64,000 nt of DNA from Halalkalicoccus paucihalophilus (GTDB lineage Archaea; Halobacteriota; Halobacteria; Halobacteriales; Halalkalicoccaceae), in assembly GCF_001593955.1 (NCBI RefSeq), contig NZ_LTAZ01000012.1, forward strand, positions 62,001-126,000. The letters run 5' to 3'. The position numbers and the translations under genes were made by a program. Below are positions 53,706-61,836 of the stretch, in pieces. Numbering within the stretch: the first letter of the stretch is position 1; the number at the start of each line of letters is the position of its first letter. The notes under the pieces are model-generated. The model had not been told where the DNA came from, did not search any database, and saw nothing but the letters and a program-made list of their open reading frames with translations.

Positions 53706-54103
53706 GTATACAACAATCGATAATAGTCATAAATAATAGTTCCTACACTACTATTACAAAGGATTCGATTGCGTTCGAAACGGGGACTGAGACGATTGTT
53801 GTGCGACGCTGTTTTCAGACGGTGCTTTGCTACACTCACTCGAATATCCTCCTCTGCTTGTTGGCGTCCGTCCACTCCTACGGAGACTCTATGAGTAGGG
53901 AACCAGTTTAAGATACGCTCTCCATGGATAGCTATTGTCAAGAGTGGAACCTCCTAATCGGGTCTCTGGGTAGCGCCGTCACCAGCCGTTCACGGAATGT
54001 ACCCACTAGTAATTGTACCGTATGAATAACCACGTTTGTGAGGTTTGGGTTGATTTTTGTTAGATGTCTAGCCAGTTCCCAGAGGGATTAGGGTCCGGGA
54101 ACG
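53706..54103. other. Intergenic region upstream of the GH97 gene
   Basis: No gene recognised. AT-rich DNA at 53720-53745 probably holds the GH97 promoter. The segment at about 53970-54025 resembles 38650-38705. Confidence 0.4.
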
Positions 54104-54259
54104 TTACTTACTACCGACGTCAGCTGTCTCCGGGGCGTTCGTCTCAAACGGTGTCTCATCGGGAATCTCAGATTCCTCAGGAAGGACGATCCGACATTCC
54201 TTATACGAGATACCGTCCTTCCGATGATCCTTCTGTGTGACGTAGAGATGACCCTTCAT
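54104..54259 (-). CDS. Small acidic hypothetical protein (51 aa)
   Basis: From ATG 54259 the frame encodes MKGHLYVTQKDHRKDGISYK then ECRIVLPEESEIPDETPFET and ends DVGSK. Codon use and composition suit a real haloarchaeal protein. In-frame codons continue upstream for 11 residues to a stop, so the true start may be further up or lost. Function unknown. Confidence 0.5.
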   Translation of the reverse strand: MKGHLYVTQKDHRKDGISYKECRIVLPEESEIPDETPFETNAPETADVGSK

Positions 54260-54413
54260 GAGGTCTGTGAACGTGGCGATCGGCCGCCTAGCGCGCTTCT
54301 AGCTGTACTCCTTGTCATCTCCTGGTCCCTCGTGTCTGAACTACTGGGCGAACTCACTAACATCAACGTACTCCCAACAGATTCTTCGATCCAGTTGCAC
54401 GCTCTCTACTCCG

Positions 54414-54695
54414 TTACTCCACTTGTACGCCAAGTTCGTCGGCTATCGCTTGCAACTCGTCTTTGAGAAACGGCTCACCGCTAGCGGCCTCTTGAGACTC
54501 ACTCAGTCCCGTCTTCACCCGGATGCCCGCTCGCATCGTTGTCGTTGATGGCCGTGATTTCTTGTCGACAGCAAAGCCCACCTCATCCGCGATAGCAACG
54601 AGTTCCTCCTTGGTGAACGACGCACTCACCTCGCGCTCAAAGCGACCGACAGCTGTACGAATCGCGTTCTGCAGTTCGAGCACAGTTGGACTCAT
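54414..54695 (-). CDS. Hypothetical protein with repeated (F)xxxELxAIADExG motif
   Basis: A 93-residue protein starting MSPTVLELQNAIRTAVGRFE. It contains SFTKEELVAIADEVGFAVDK and, near the end, PFLKDELQAIADELGVQVE, the same helix motif twice, about 50 residues apart. The segment between is polar and basic. Not recognised; it resembles small plasmid-borne haloarchaeal proteins. ATG 54695 is chosen since the longer frame to 54959 encodes low-complexity, unlikely sequence. Confidence 0.6.
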   Translation of the reverse strand: MSPTVLELQNAIRTAVGRFEREVSASFTKEELVAIADEVGFAVDKKSRPSTTTMRAGIRVKTGLSESQEAASGEPFLKDELQAIADELGVQVE

Positions 54696-55074
54696 ACCGA
54701 AGTCGACGGCGAATGCATCCGTATAGATTGGGATACCGTTCGATAACTGGTGTATCACAGCCCCACTGAGTGGGAGTGGTATCAGCGGGCTGTTGACGGG
54801 AACCGGCCTCAGGGCATTAGCAGGACTCTGTATTGGAGCCGTCAGCTGTGGTGCTGATGAAGGAGCTGATATATCGATTCTTGTCCAACAGTCCCTCCTA
54901 GAGAGCAACGATGTTGCACAAGGCACTGTCTGACCATTATATCGAGGTGGGAGGTACAATTACGAGTGAGACTTCGCTCCGAAAGGCTGCTTGGGTCGTT
55001 TCCAGTAGAAAATCTACGAAAACGGAGCTACAGTGGGAGTTCGTCTACACTACTTCGCTAGAGAATCGTCGGAC
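54696..55074. other. Intergenic region with IS-end-like motif at 54911
   Basis: No gene recognised. GATGTTGCACAAGGCACTGT at 54908-54927 followed by CTGACC matches the start of the left direct repeat (TTGCACAAGGCATCGTCTGA at 49592), a third partial copy of the same motif. Confidence 0.45.
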
Positions 55075-55242
55075 TTAGAGGTCGCGGGGCTGAACGGTCT
55101 TGCGATCGTTGTCTGTGGCTCGTTGGGCTGCATCCTCGAGTAATTCTTCGACTTCCTCGTCGAGTGAGTCGTAGAAATCCGACGCGACGTTCTGATCATC
55201 GAGCGTCTCTTTGACCGCCGCCTGAATGATGAGATCTGCCAT
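55075..55242 (-). CDS. DUF1931-type small histone-fold protein (55 aa)
   Basis: A complete 55-residue gene: MADLIIQAAVKETLDDQNVA, SDFYDSLDEEVEELLEDAAQ, RATDNDRKTVQPRDL. This closely matches haloarchaeal DUF1931 proteins, which have the central helices of a histone fold (RKTVQPRDL corresponds to the last strand and helix). It may bind DNA or a partner as a dimer; function is not known. It sits in a zone of remnants, apart from the chromosome-type context in which I would expect it. Confidence 0.85.
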   Translation of the reverse strand: MADLIIQAAVKETLDDQNVASDFYDSLDEEVEELLEDAAQRATDNDRKTVQPRDL

Positions 55243-55330
55243 CAACTGCTGTTACAGAGGGTACTACTGTATGCTTTCTGTTGGGAGAGCATGAAGGGAG
55301 TGTCAGTAGAACTGTCCCGATAGGCGTGAA

Positions 55331-55654
55331 TCATTGGAGCTGCCCACTCAAAACCGGCAGTACGTGCCCGCCGACTTCGACATCGATACCATCTGTTGAG
55401 TGGGATGCTCGGAGGCGAAGCAGTGAAGCACGATTCATCTCGTATCCTTATTCGACAGTCACCTCGATCTCATCTGACTTGAAATAGTCTTCTCGGACGA
55501 GGTAGGCGGCAAGACACCCGTTCGAGGAGCCAGTCGCAGGATCTTCCGGAACGCCTCCACAGTCGGCAAACACGCGGACGTTCAGGTCGTTGTCGTCGTA
55601 CGTCTCGGGAGCGAATACGAGGAGGCTCACATTGCCGAGCGGATTGATCGACAT
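55331..55654 (-). pseudogene. PhzF-family epimerase/isomerase, 5' truncated and with nonsense codon
   Basis: From 55654 the frame shows the C-terminal part of a PhzF protein: DLNVRVFADCGGVPEDPATG then SSNGCLAAYLVREDYF. It meets TAA at 55448-55450, precisely where the family has Q in EQGYEM; after it GYEMNRASLLRLRAS and DGIDVEVGGHVLPVLSG continue to TGA at 55331. About 170 N-terminal residues are missing. Single-base nonsense plus truncation show decay. Confidence 0.82.
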
Positions 55655-55715
55655 GGCTCTTCTCTCTAACGAAAGTATTAGGGCCGATAGGAAGTTCGAA
55701 CGGTCGGGAATAGTG

Positions 55716-55965
55716 GTCTGATCATACCGTGGTGTGATATGCGTTCGAAGGTAGAGCCAGCAAAATCGTTTCTACTACCTACACTACTACTGTACTTAAC
55801 TAGGTTTGTTCGGAGTTGTTACTAGTACGGTCTTGCAGTCGTAGTTCGCTCTCGCGGACTATGTTGTTGTCCCGATGTTAGGACATCACGCCCTCTGTAG
55901 GGGGTTGCTCGAGATCCCGATCACAACGATCGTGATACCGGTCGGCTGCCTCTTCGTCAATGACG
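55716..55965. repeat. Right copy of diverged direct repeat flanking the GH97 segment
   Basis: Partner of 49605-49862 in the same orientation, 6.1 kb away. It spans the 3' end of the unknown gene at 55878-56150 and about 160 bp beyond its stop. Shared stretches are listed under the left copy. Confidence 0.8.
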
Positions 55966-56150
55966 ACGAGCTTCTTCCCGCGACGCTTGGTCTGTTCGAC
56001 GTCGTCCTTCCCTAACTTCTCGAGGAAGTCCATGACACGAGCCACAGTTTGCGTGTGTGGCTTCGATCCTTCAGACGCGGTGAGAGCCTTCGTGATCATC
56101 TGGTTGTCGAGCACGAGGCCAGCAGGTGCCTTCTCGGTGTAATCACGCAC
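55878..56150 (-). CDS. Unknown protein of the KAPAGL family, probably N-terminally incomplete
   Basis: A 90-residue basic-acidic protein from GTG 56150: MRDYTEKAPAGLVLDNQMIT, VARVMDFLEKLGKDDVEQTK, RRGKKLVVIDEEAADRYHDR. It was not recognised. Codons before the GTG encode EYPSDV after a stop at 56187-56189; the fragment at 32739 shows that relatives extend at least 25 residues further. The helix-rich, Lys/Arg-centred middle suggests DNA or RNA binding. Three copies or pieces occur in this window, each at a rearrangement point. Confidence 0.5.
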   Translation of the reverse strand: MRDYTEKAPAGLVLDNQMITKALTASEGSKPHTQTVARVMDFLEKLGKDDVEQTKRRGKKLVVIDEEAADRYHDRCDRDLEQPPTEGVMS

Positions 56151-56434
56151 GTCCGAAGGGTACTCGTCGTGGTCGTGGTTTCAGTCATCGGAAATGCGGT
56201 GTGTCGCGAGTGAGACGGTCGTGCCCGTTCCGTGGCTGGCGAACGATTCGACGGCGTGGCTATGTTGGTCGACTACACTCAGGACAAGGGATGCTAGAGG
56301 CGGGCTCTCAATAGGCGTGCGGCGCTGGCGTTATGCGAAAGCTCGCCCATAGATAGCGGGGGTTACTTCTGACGCTGATGGAGCGATGAGAACGAACACC
56401 GTCTGATATTTCTCGATAAAATCCAATATATAAG

Positions 56435-59044
56435 TTAGACGTCGATAGTATCGTTCTCAGTATCATCGGACGTAATACGAGACAGTCGCATTGCATTGCC
56501 CGTCACAGCAGTCGTCATCCCGGCATCGCCAGCGAGCACGGCCAGCCAGATCGGTACATAGCCGAAGGGCACCCCGAGCGCCAGCGCAGCTTTGATACCG
56601 AGACTGGCATAGATATTCTGTCGAATGACGCTATTGGCGTCGTTCGCGAGTTCGTACAGATAGGGGAGCTTCGACAGATCGTCAGCCATGAGTGCAATAT
56701 CCGCTGTTTCAAGGGCCGTGTCAGTTCCTGCGGCCCCCATCACAACGCCAACAGTTGCCGACGCGAGAGCAGGTGCGTCGTTGATGCCGTCACCAACCAT
56801 TGCCACACCCTCATGCTCCGCGACAAGTTCGTCAATTACCGCAACTTTGTCCTCGGGCAGCAGTTCCGCTTGATACTCATCAACACCAACTTGTTCGGCA
56901 ATCGCGCGGGCGGTCCGTTCGTTGTCGCCGGTGAGCATAACGGTCTGCTTCACGCCGAGTTCCTTGAGTCGGGCGACTGTCGCCGTGGCTTCAGGCCGAA
57001 TCTCGTCGGCAACACCGATGACGCCTTCGAGTTCGTCTTCAGTGCCAACTAGAACGACGGTCTTCCCCTCTGCTTGAAGCTGTGGAACCGTATCTTCAAG
57101 AAGGTCAAGACAATTGTTTCGTTCACACAGCTGGCGTGCGGTCTGCGTGACGACGCCACCGTCCGTCGTCGCGTGGACGTGCGAGAGTTCGAATCCGAGG
57201 TCTTCGAACAGACCTGGCTTGCCCGCGAAGTGGGGCGTCCCATCAAGGTCAGCACGGACACCTTTGCCAGTGATACTTTCGAAGTCGTCGATGTCACGCT
57301 CTGCGATCTGCTGTTGCTCTGCATGGGCGACGATTGCCTCACCAATCGGGTGCTCGCTGCGTCGTTCGAGCCCCCGTGCGCACCGAAGAACACCCTCTTC
57401 GGAATTGTTATTCAACGGGATGACATCGGTGACAGTGAGTTCTCCCTTTGTGAACGTCCCCGTCTTGTCAAATGCGACGGCGTCAACTTCGCCCATCGCT
57501 TCGAGATAGTTGCCACCCTTGATCAGCACACCATTCTTCGCAGCACTCGTGATTCCAGAGACGACCGAGACGGGCGTCGAAATCACGAACGCACATGGAC
57601 AGGCCAGTACGAGCAAAGTGAGTCCATAGACGACGGCCGTTGGCCAGGTCGTCCCGAGTAGAGCAGGACTGCCTAGTGTGACAAGGACGGCGAACGCGAC
57701 GACAACTGGCGTATAGTACGCCGAGAAGCGTTCGACGAACTGCTCACGCTCGGTCTTGTTCGATTGGGCGTCTTCGACCATTTCGACGATACGAGAGAGA
57801 GTGTTATCGCCTGCTTCAGAGGTGACCTCCACTTCGAGATAACCTCCCTCGTTGATTGTCCCCGCATATACCTCGTCACCGACAGTCTTGTCAATAGGGA
57901 CCGATTCGCCAGTGATCGGCGCCTGATTGACCGCACTCTCTCCGTCCATGACCTCTCCATCCATCGGAATCTTCTCCCCGGGCTTCACGATCACAATATC
58001 GCCTACTGTGATTTCGTCAACCGGAACCGTCACTTCGTCACCGTCCTGCTTGACTGTGGCCTCGTCCGGTGAGAGATCCATTAGTTCGCGCAATGAGTTA
58101 CGTGCGCGGTCCATCGAGTATCGCTCGAGGAGCTCGGCGATACTGAAAAGGAACGCAAGCGTGGCAGCCTCGAAGTAGAGCGCTTCCCCAAACGCCAGGC
58201 TCGCGACCAGTGCGCCGAGGATAGCAATCGACATCAGGAAATCGATGTCAAGATTCAGGTTCCGCGCTGAGTAGTACCCGTTCCGGATGATTTCTTGGCC
58301 GCCAATAGCAATGGCGATGAGGAACGTGATATCTGCAATGAATAGCTCGCGACCGACAATACTCGCTACCTGCGCATTCTGAGTGGCCAAGAAGAATTCA
58401 AGGAGAAGACCAAACGCGACAAAGACGCCACTAACCCATGTTTTGAGTGCACGAGGGCTCGTCCAGATATTGTCCTGAGAGTCGTTGCGGTCACCACCCT
58501 TAGTATTTCTAGCGGTAGTTTCGGTGACCTCATAGCCAGCACTCTCGATGGCAGCGGTGATATCTGTCGGAGTGATTGTACTCGGATGATACGTGACCGT
58601 CACCTTGCTAGTAGTTGGCTGCGTGTCGAATGTCGAGATGCCAGCAAGCCCGTCAAGTGCATTTTCGATCTTGCCCGCACATGAGGGACAGTCCATCTCG
58701 GGGACCTCGAACTTCGTCGTTTCTTCGCCGGTTGTTTCAACACGATAGCCTGCTTTCTCGATGCGACCGGTGATCTCGGATACCGTCGTCTGATTGCTGT
58801 CGTATGAGACAGTTAGTGTTCCGGACGTTACCTGTGAATCGACATCGTTGATACCGTCCAGTTTCTGGACGCTGTTTTCAACTTTTCCTGCACATGAGGG
58901 ACAATCCATCTCGGGGACAGTAAACTGGGCAACGTCACCTTGGTCTATCGACATTCCACCTGACCCCTCATTTGGAGGCTCGTCGTGGTTGTGCGAGCGG
59001 GATTCATCGCCAGAGTTCTGTGAATCCCGATGAGACGAAGTCAT
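56435..59044 (-). CDS. P1B-type heavy-metal ATPase (Zn/Cd/Cu) with two HMA domains
   Basis: An 869-residue metal efflux pump. Two heavy-metal-associated domains bind metal through MDCPSCAGKVEN (CPSC at 48-51) and MDCPSCAGKIEN (119-122). Membrane helices surround VLACPCAFVISTPVSVV with the CPC site. DKTGTFTKGEL holds the phosphorylated aspartate; SEHPIGEAI and VGDGINDAPALASATVGVVM are the nucleotide-domain motifs. GAAGTDTALETADIALMADD resembles zinc/cadmium (ZntA) rather than copper pumps, and CPC is compatible with both. The histidine-rich N-terminus is short. Monocistronic, with no ArsR or CopY gene adjacent. Confidence 0.95.
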   Translation of the reverse strand: MTSSHRDSQNSGDESRSHNHDEPPNEGSGGMSIDQGDVAQFTVPEMDCPSCAGKVENSVQKLDGINDVDSQVTSGTLTVSYDSNQTTVSEITGRIEKAGYRVETTGEETTKFEVPEMDCPSCAGKIENALDGLAGISTFDTQPTTSKVTVTYHPSTITPTDITAAIESAGYEVTETTARNTKGGDRNDSQDNIWTSPRALKTWVSGVFVAFGLLLEFFLATQNAQVASIVGRELFIADITFLIAIAIGGQEIIRNGYYSARNLNLDIDFLMSIAILGALVASLAFGEALYFEAATLAFLFSIAELLERYSMDRARNSLRELMDLSPDEATVKQDGDEVTVPVDEITVGDIVIVKPGEKIPMDGEVMDGESAVNQAPITGESVPIDKTVGDEVYAGTINEGGYLEVEVTSEAGDNTLSRIVEMVEDAQSNKTEREQFVERFSAYYTPVVVAFAVLVTLGSPALLGTTWPTAVVYGLTLLVLACPCAFVISTPVSVVSGITSAAKNGVLIKGGNYLEAMGEVDAVAFDKTGTFTKGELTVTDVIPLNNNSEEGVLRCARGLERRSEHPIGEAIVAHAEQQQIAERDIDDFESITGKGVRADLDGTPHFAGKPGLFEDLGFELSHVHATTDGGVVTQTARQLCERNNCLDLLEDTVPQLQAEGKTVVLVGTEDELEGVIGVADEIRPEATATVARLKELGVKQTVMLTGDNERTARAIAEQVGVDEYQAELLPEDKVAVIDELVAEHEGVAMVGDGINDAPALASATVGVVMGAAGTDTALETADIALMADDLSKLPYLYELANDANSVIRQNIYASLGIKAALALGVPFGYVPIWLAVLAGDAGMTTAVTGNAMRLSRITSDDTENDTIDV

Positions 59045-59456
59045 TACCAGGAACTAGGCTATCCAGTTTTATTAAACTAGCTGCTAAAGGAGACCCCTAT
59101 TTACGCTCTTCTTAACAATTTTTTCGAGATGAATTATTAACTCGTTCGATACCCACACGAATGATTATTTTTAAGAGATATGGTTGCTGATATCGTGCCG
59201 TTGAAGACGGCAATTCGCGGTCATCACTCCGATATCGATCCTCACTAGAAGCTGAAGGTCAGGAGAATCTCAAGATAGCTGTCAAGAAGGATTGATGCCA
59301 CCTAAAGGCCGATGGAGACCCGTTGATAGTCAAGGCTGAGGTCATCCTCAGAAAGCCCATGTCCGTAACTCGGTCCAGGGCTCCTACAATTCTGCAGTAG
59401 AGAGAGAGATTGTGAGTCCTTCTAAAGTGACTATACCCTGGCTACAGCTAGCTAAG
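59045..59456. other. Intergenic region between the metal ATPase and a flavoprotein gene
   Basis: No gene recognised. AT-rich DNA at 59105-59185 (including ttattaac and atttttaag) is the likely promoter of the metal ATPase gene. No clear metal-responsive operator was noted. Confidence 0.4.
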
Positions 59457-60869
59457 CTAGTTGAGACGACCACCGAGCACCTTCGCTGCGGTCAGCACGG
59501 GATCCCAGGTCGTGTTAAATGGCGGCGCATAGGCGAGGTCGTAGTCGGAGAACTCGTCGACGGTTACCCCTTCGGTCACGGCGGCAACGAGCGCATGACT
59601 TCGATGGACGGCTCCTTCACCGTATTCTGATACGAGGCTCCCACCTAAGACGCGTCCGGAGTCGCGATCAGCGGTGAGGGTTACCCGAACCGTCCCGCCT
59701 TCGGGGTAGTAGCCAGCCCGAGAGTTTGCGTCGATCGTCTCCGTAATCGGATCGAATCCGGCTTTCTGAGCCTCATCATGGTCGATGATGCCAGTTCGAG
59801 CTGCCTCGATGTCGAAGGCCTTGACTGCGGCCGTCCCCGCGACACCGCCGCCTTCAGTCGGAGTCCCAGCGATTGTCTGGCCGACCGCACGTCCGTGTCG
59901 ATTCGCGGTCAACGCCAGCGGGACATAGGCCGGTTCGCCGGTGACGACGTGTTCGGCCTCCGCACAATCTCCTGCCGCGTACACATCCGCCAGATTCGTC
60001 TCCCGATATGAGTCGGTCGCGATGGCACCGGTTTCTCCGAGCGTGATCCCAGCAGCCTCCGCTAGCCCCGTTCGAGGACGGACGCCTGTTCCGACGAGGA
60101 CCATCTCGACCGGCACGCAGTCATCGGTTGTCACAACCGCTTCGACCGCATCCTCACCGTCAAGCACTTCGACCTGTGCATTGAGGTAGACCGCTACGCC
60201 CTGTTCGCGGAGGTGTTCGACGACGGTTTCGCTCGTCGCTTCGCTGAACGTCTTGAGGATGTGGTTTCCACGCTGAAAGAGATATACCTCAAAGTCGTTC
60301 GCCGCGAGCGCTTCGGCCATCTCAACGCCGATATAGCCGCCACCGACGATTCCGACGGGTCCATTGCATGTTTCGAGGAACTGGCAGGCGGGTCCCCGAT
60401 CGGGCTGTTGTAGTTCCCCTTCAGATCGCGCCCGGCCGACGTACTCGCGGAGCTCCTTTCCATCCGACATCGACCCGAGCGTGTAGACTCCTTCGCGATC
60501 GAGTCCGTCAATGGATGGCGTGACGGCTTCAGCTCCGGTTGCGATAAGAACAGAGTCGTAGTCCTGAACGGTCTCGCCGTCGGCACTGCGAGCGGTCACT
60601 ACTCGTTCGTCGGGATCAATGTCGATTACTTTGTGACCGGTTCGCAGGTCGATATCTCGCTCCTCGCGAAACTCTTCTGGTGTCACAGAGACCAGATTCT
60701 CCAATGATTGAATCTCACCTTTGATGTAGTACGGTAAGCCACATGCACCGTACGAGACCCACTTGCCCTGCTCGAAGACGATGACGTCGAGATCCGGGTC
60801 GTCCCGTTTTGCTTTACTTGCGGCCGACATGCCAGCAGCATCACCGCCGATAACGACGAACGTATTCAT
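59457..60869 (-). CDS. CoA-disulfide reductase/NADH oxidase-like flavoprotein
   Basis: A 470-residue FAD-dependent pyridine nucleotide-disulfide oxidoreductase. FVVIGGDAAGMSAASKAKR binds FAD; the single redox cysteine is in WVSYGACGLPYYIKGE (residue 43). GPVGIVGGGYIGVEMAEAL binds NAD(P)H, and DVYAAGDCAEAEH is the second FAD motif. The C-terminal dimerisation domain ends AYAPPFNTTWDPVL. Such enzymes reduce CoA disulfide, sulfur/polysulfide or oxygen. In haloarchaea, several paralogues exist; the exact substrate is open. Confidence 0.92.
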   Translation of the reverse strand: MNTFVVIGGDAAGMSAASKAKRDDPDLDVIVFEQGKWVSYGACGLPYYIKGEIQSLENLVSVTPEEFREERDIDLRTGHKVIDIDPDERVVTARSADGETVQDYDSVLIATGAEAVTPSIDGLDREGVYTLGSMSDGKELREYVGRARSEGELQQPDRGPACQFLETCNGPVGIVGGGYIGVEMAEALAANDFEVYLFQRGNHILKTFSEATSETVVEHLREQGVAVYLNAQVEVLDGEDAVEAVVTTDDCVPVEMVLVGTGVRPRTGLAEAAGITLGETGAIATDSYRETNLADVYAAGDCAEAEHVVTGEPAYVPLALTANRHGRAVGQTIAGTPTEGGGVAGTAAVKAFDIEAARTGIIDHDEAQKAGFDPITETIDANSRAGYYPEGGTVRVTLTADRDSGRVLGGSLVSEYGEGAVHRSHALVAAVTEGVTVDEFSDYDLAYAPPFNTTWDPVLTAAKVLGGRLN

Positions 60870-61367
60870 AGGGAGAGATGGTTCGCGGCGGTAAAAAACC
60901 TGAACTTAGTGTAAGCTGCACGATAACATCGCCCAGGTGGATTCGCGGACGATTCGATATACATATGCTTCATGTGATATGAGAAAACTTGTGATTTCTC
61001 AGAACGAATCCGCGCGCGATGGCGGATATGCGTGAGTGGTCGAACTGTGGTGTTTTGACCGAGAAACCGCTTCAGGTTCGAGGTGACCTCGGAATCTCAA
61101 TTCTAAAACGGATCGAAACGGGTACTCAGTCCGTCTCTTCGCTCATTTAGGTGTAGTCCGGTAGCCATCCTGCAGGAACTACAATCTTGTCAGAGACACC
61201 GTCTACAGCGTATCTGTTATTACCAGAAATTATAGATTTTCTGTACTGGTATCGTGGTTGCTTTGGCGGAGGATTGAGCAGGGTAACTCCTTGTATGACC
61301 TTAATTTCATATAGGTGTAGGATGCCAAGCGTTTTCCGTGTCTGTATGAATAATCATGTTAAATACG
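60870..61367. other. Intergenic region
   Basis: No gene recognised in about 500 bp. A short plus-strand frame near 61022-61148 (REWSNCGVLTEKPLQVRGDL) is closed by stops and has no start of its own. Confidence 0.4.
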
Positions 61368-61697
61368 ATGACCCCACCAGAACGGACGGATCGAACACGA
61401 GAACAGGGAATCGAGTTCGGGACTCTTGCAGAGGACCTCACCACAGTAGAGTACCCAGCAGCTTGTACGGAGTTGATCGATACGTATGGTGATGAGACTC
61501 TACTGCTTCCAAATGGTTCTCAATCGTTGCGAAACGTGCTTGAGCCACTTCAGAACGAACAGTTTGATTCATCCGCGGACGTCCGACAGGCCATTATCGG
61601 GTTAGTGAATAAGAAGGCGATCGGCCGCGAAGGGTACAGCGATCGAACACCGCCAGCACCCGGAATCGAAGATAATCGAGAGCCAGACTCTTTCTGA
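61368..61697 (+). CDS. DUF5789-like haloarchaeal protein
   Basis: A 109-residue acidic protein starting MTPPERTDRTREQGIEFGTL. LLPNGSQSLRNVLEPLQNEQ and GREGYSDRTPPAPG are the family's conserved segments. Function is unknown; such proteins are conserved across haloarchaea. An in-frame ATG at 61356 would add four residues. The MutS-related gene follows 140 bp later. Confidence 0.85.
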   Translation: MTPPERTDRTREQGIEFGTLAEDLTTVEYPAACTELIDTYGDETLLLPNGSQSLRNVLEPLQNEQFDSSADVRQAIIGLVNKKAIGREGYSDRTPPAPGIEDNREPDSF

Positions 61698-61836
61698 AGG
61701 GGCAGTAGTGGTAAAGGAGTGAAGCGGTATAAGCACCCGAGAGGCGTCAAAGCTCTCCTGACGTGTTGACGACGACTGGATATAAGAATTAGAGCGGCAC
61801 GAAAACATCAAACAGTTACCCCGGTTACGTGTGAGC

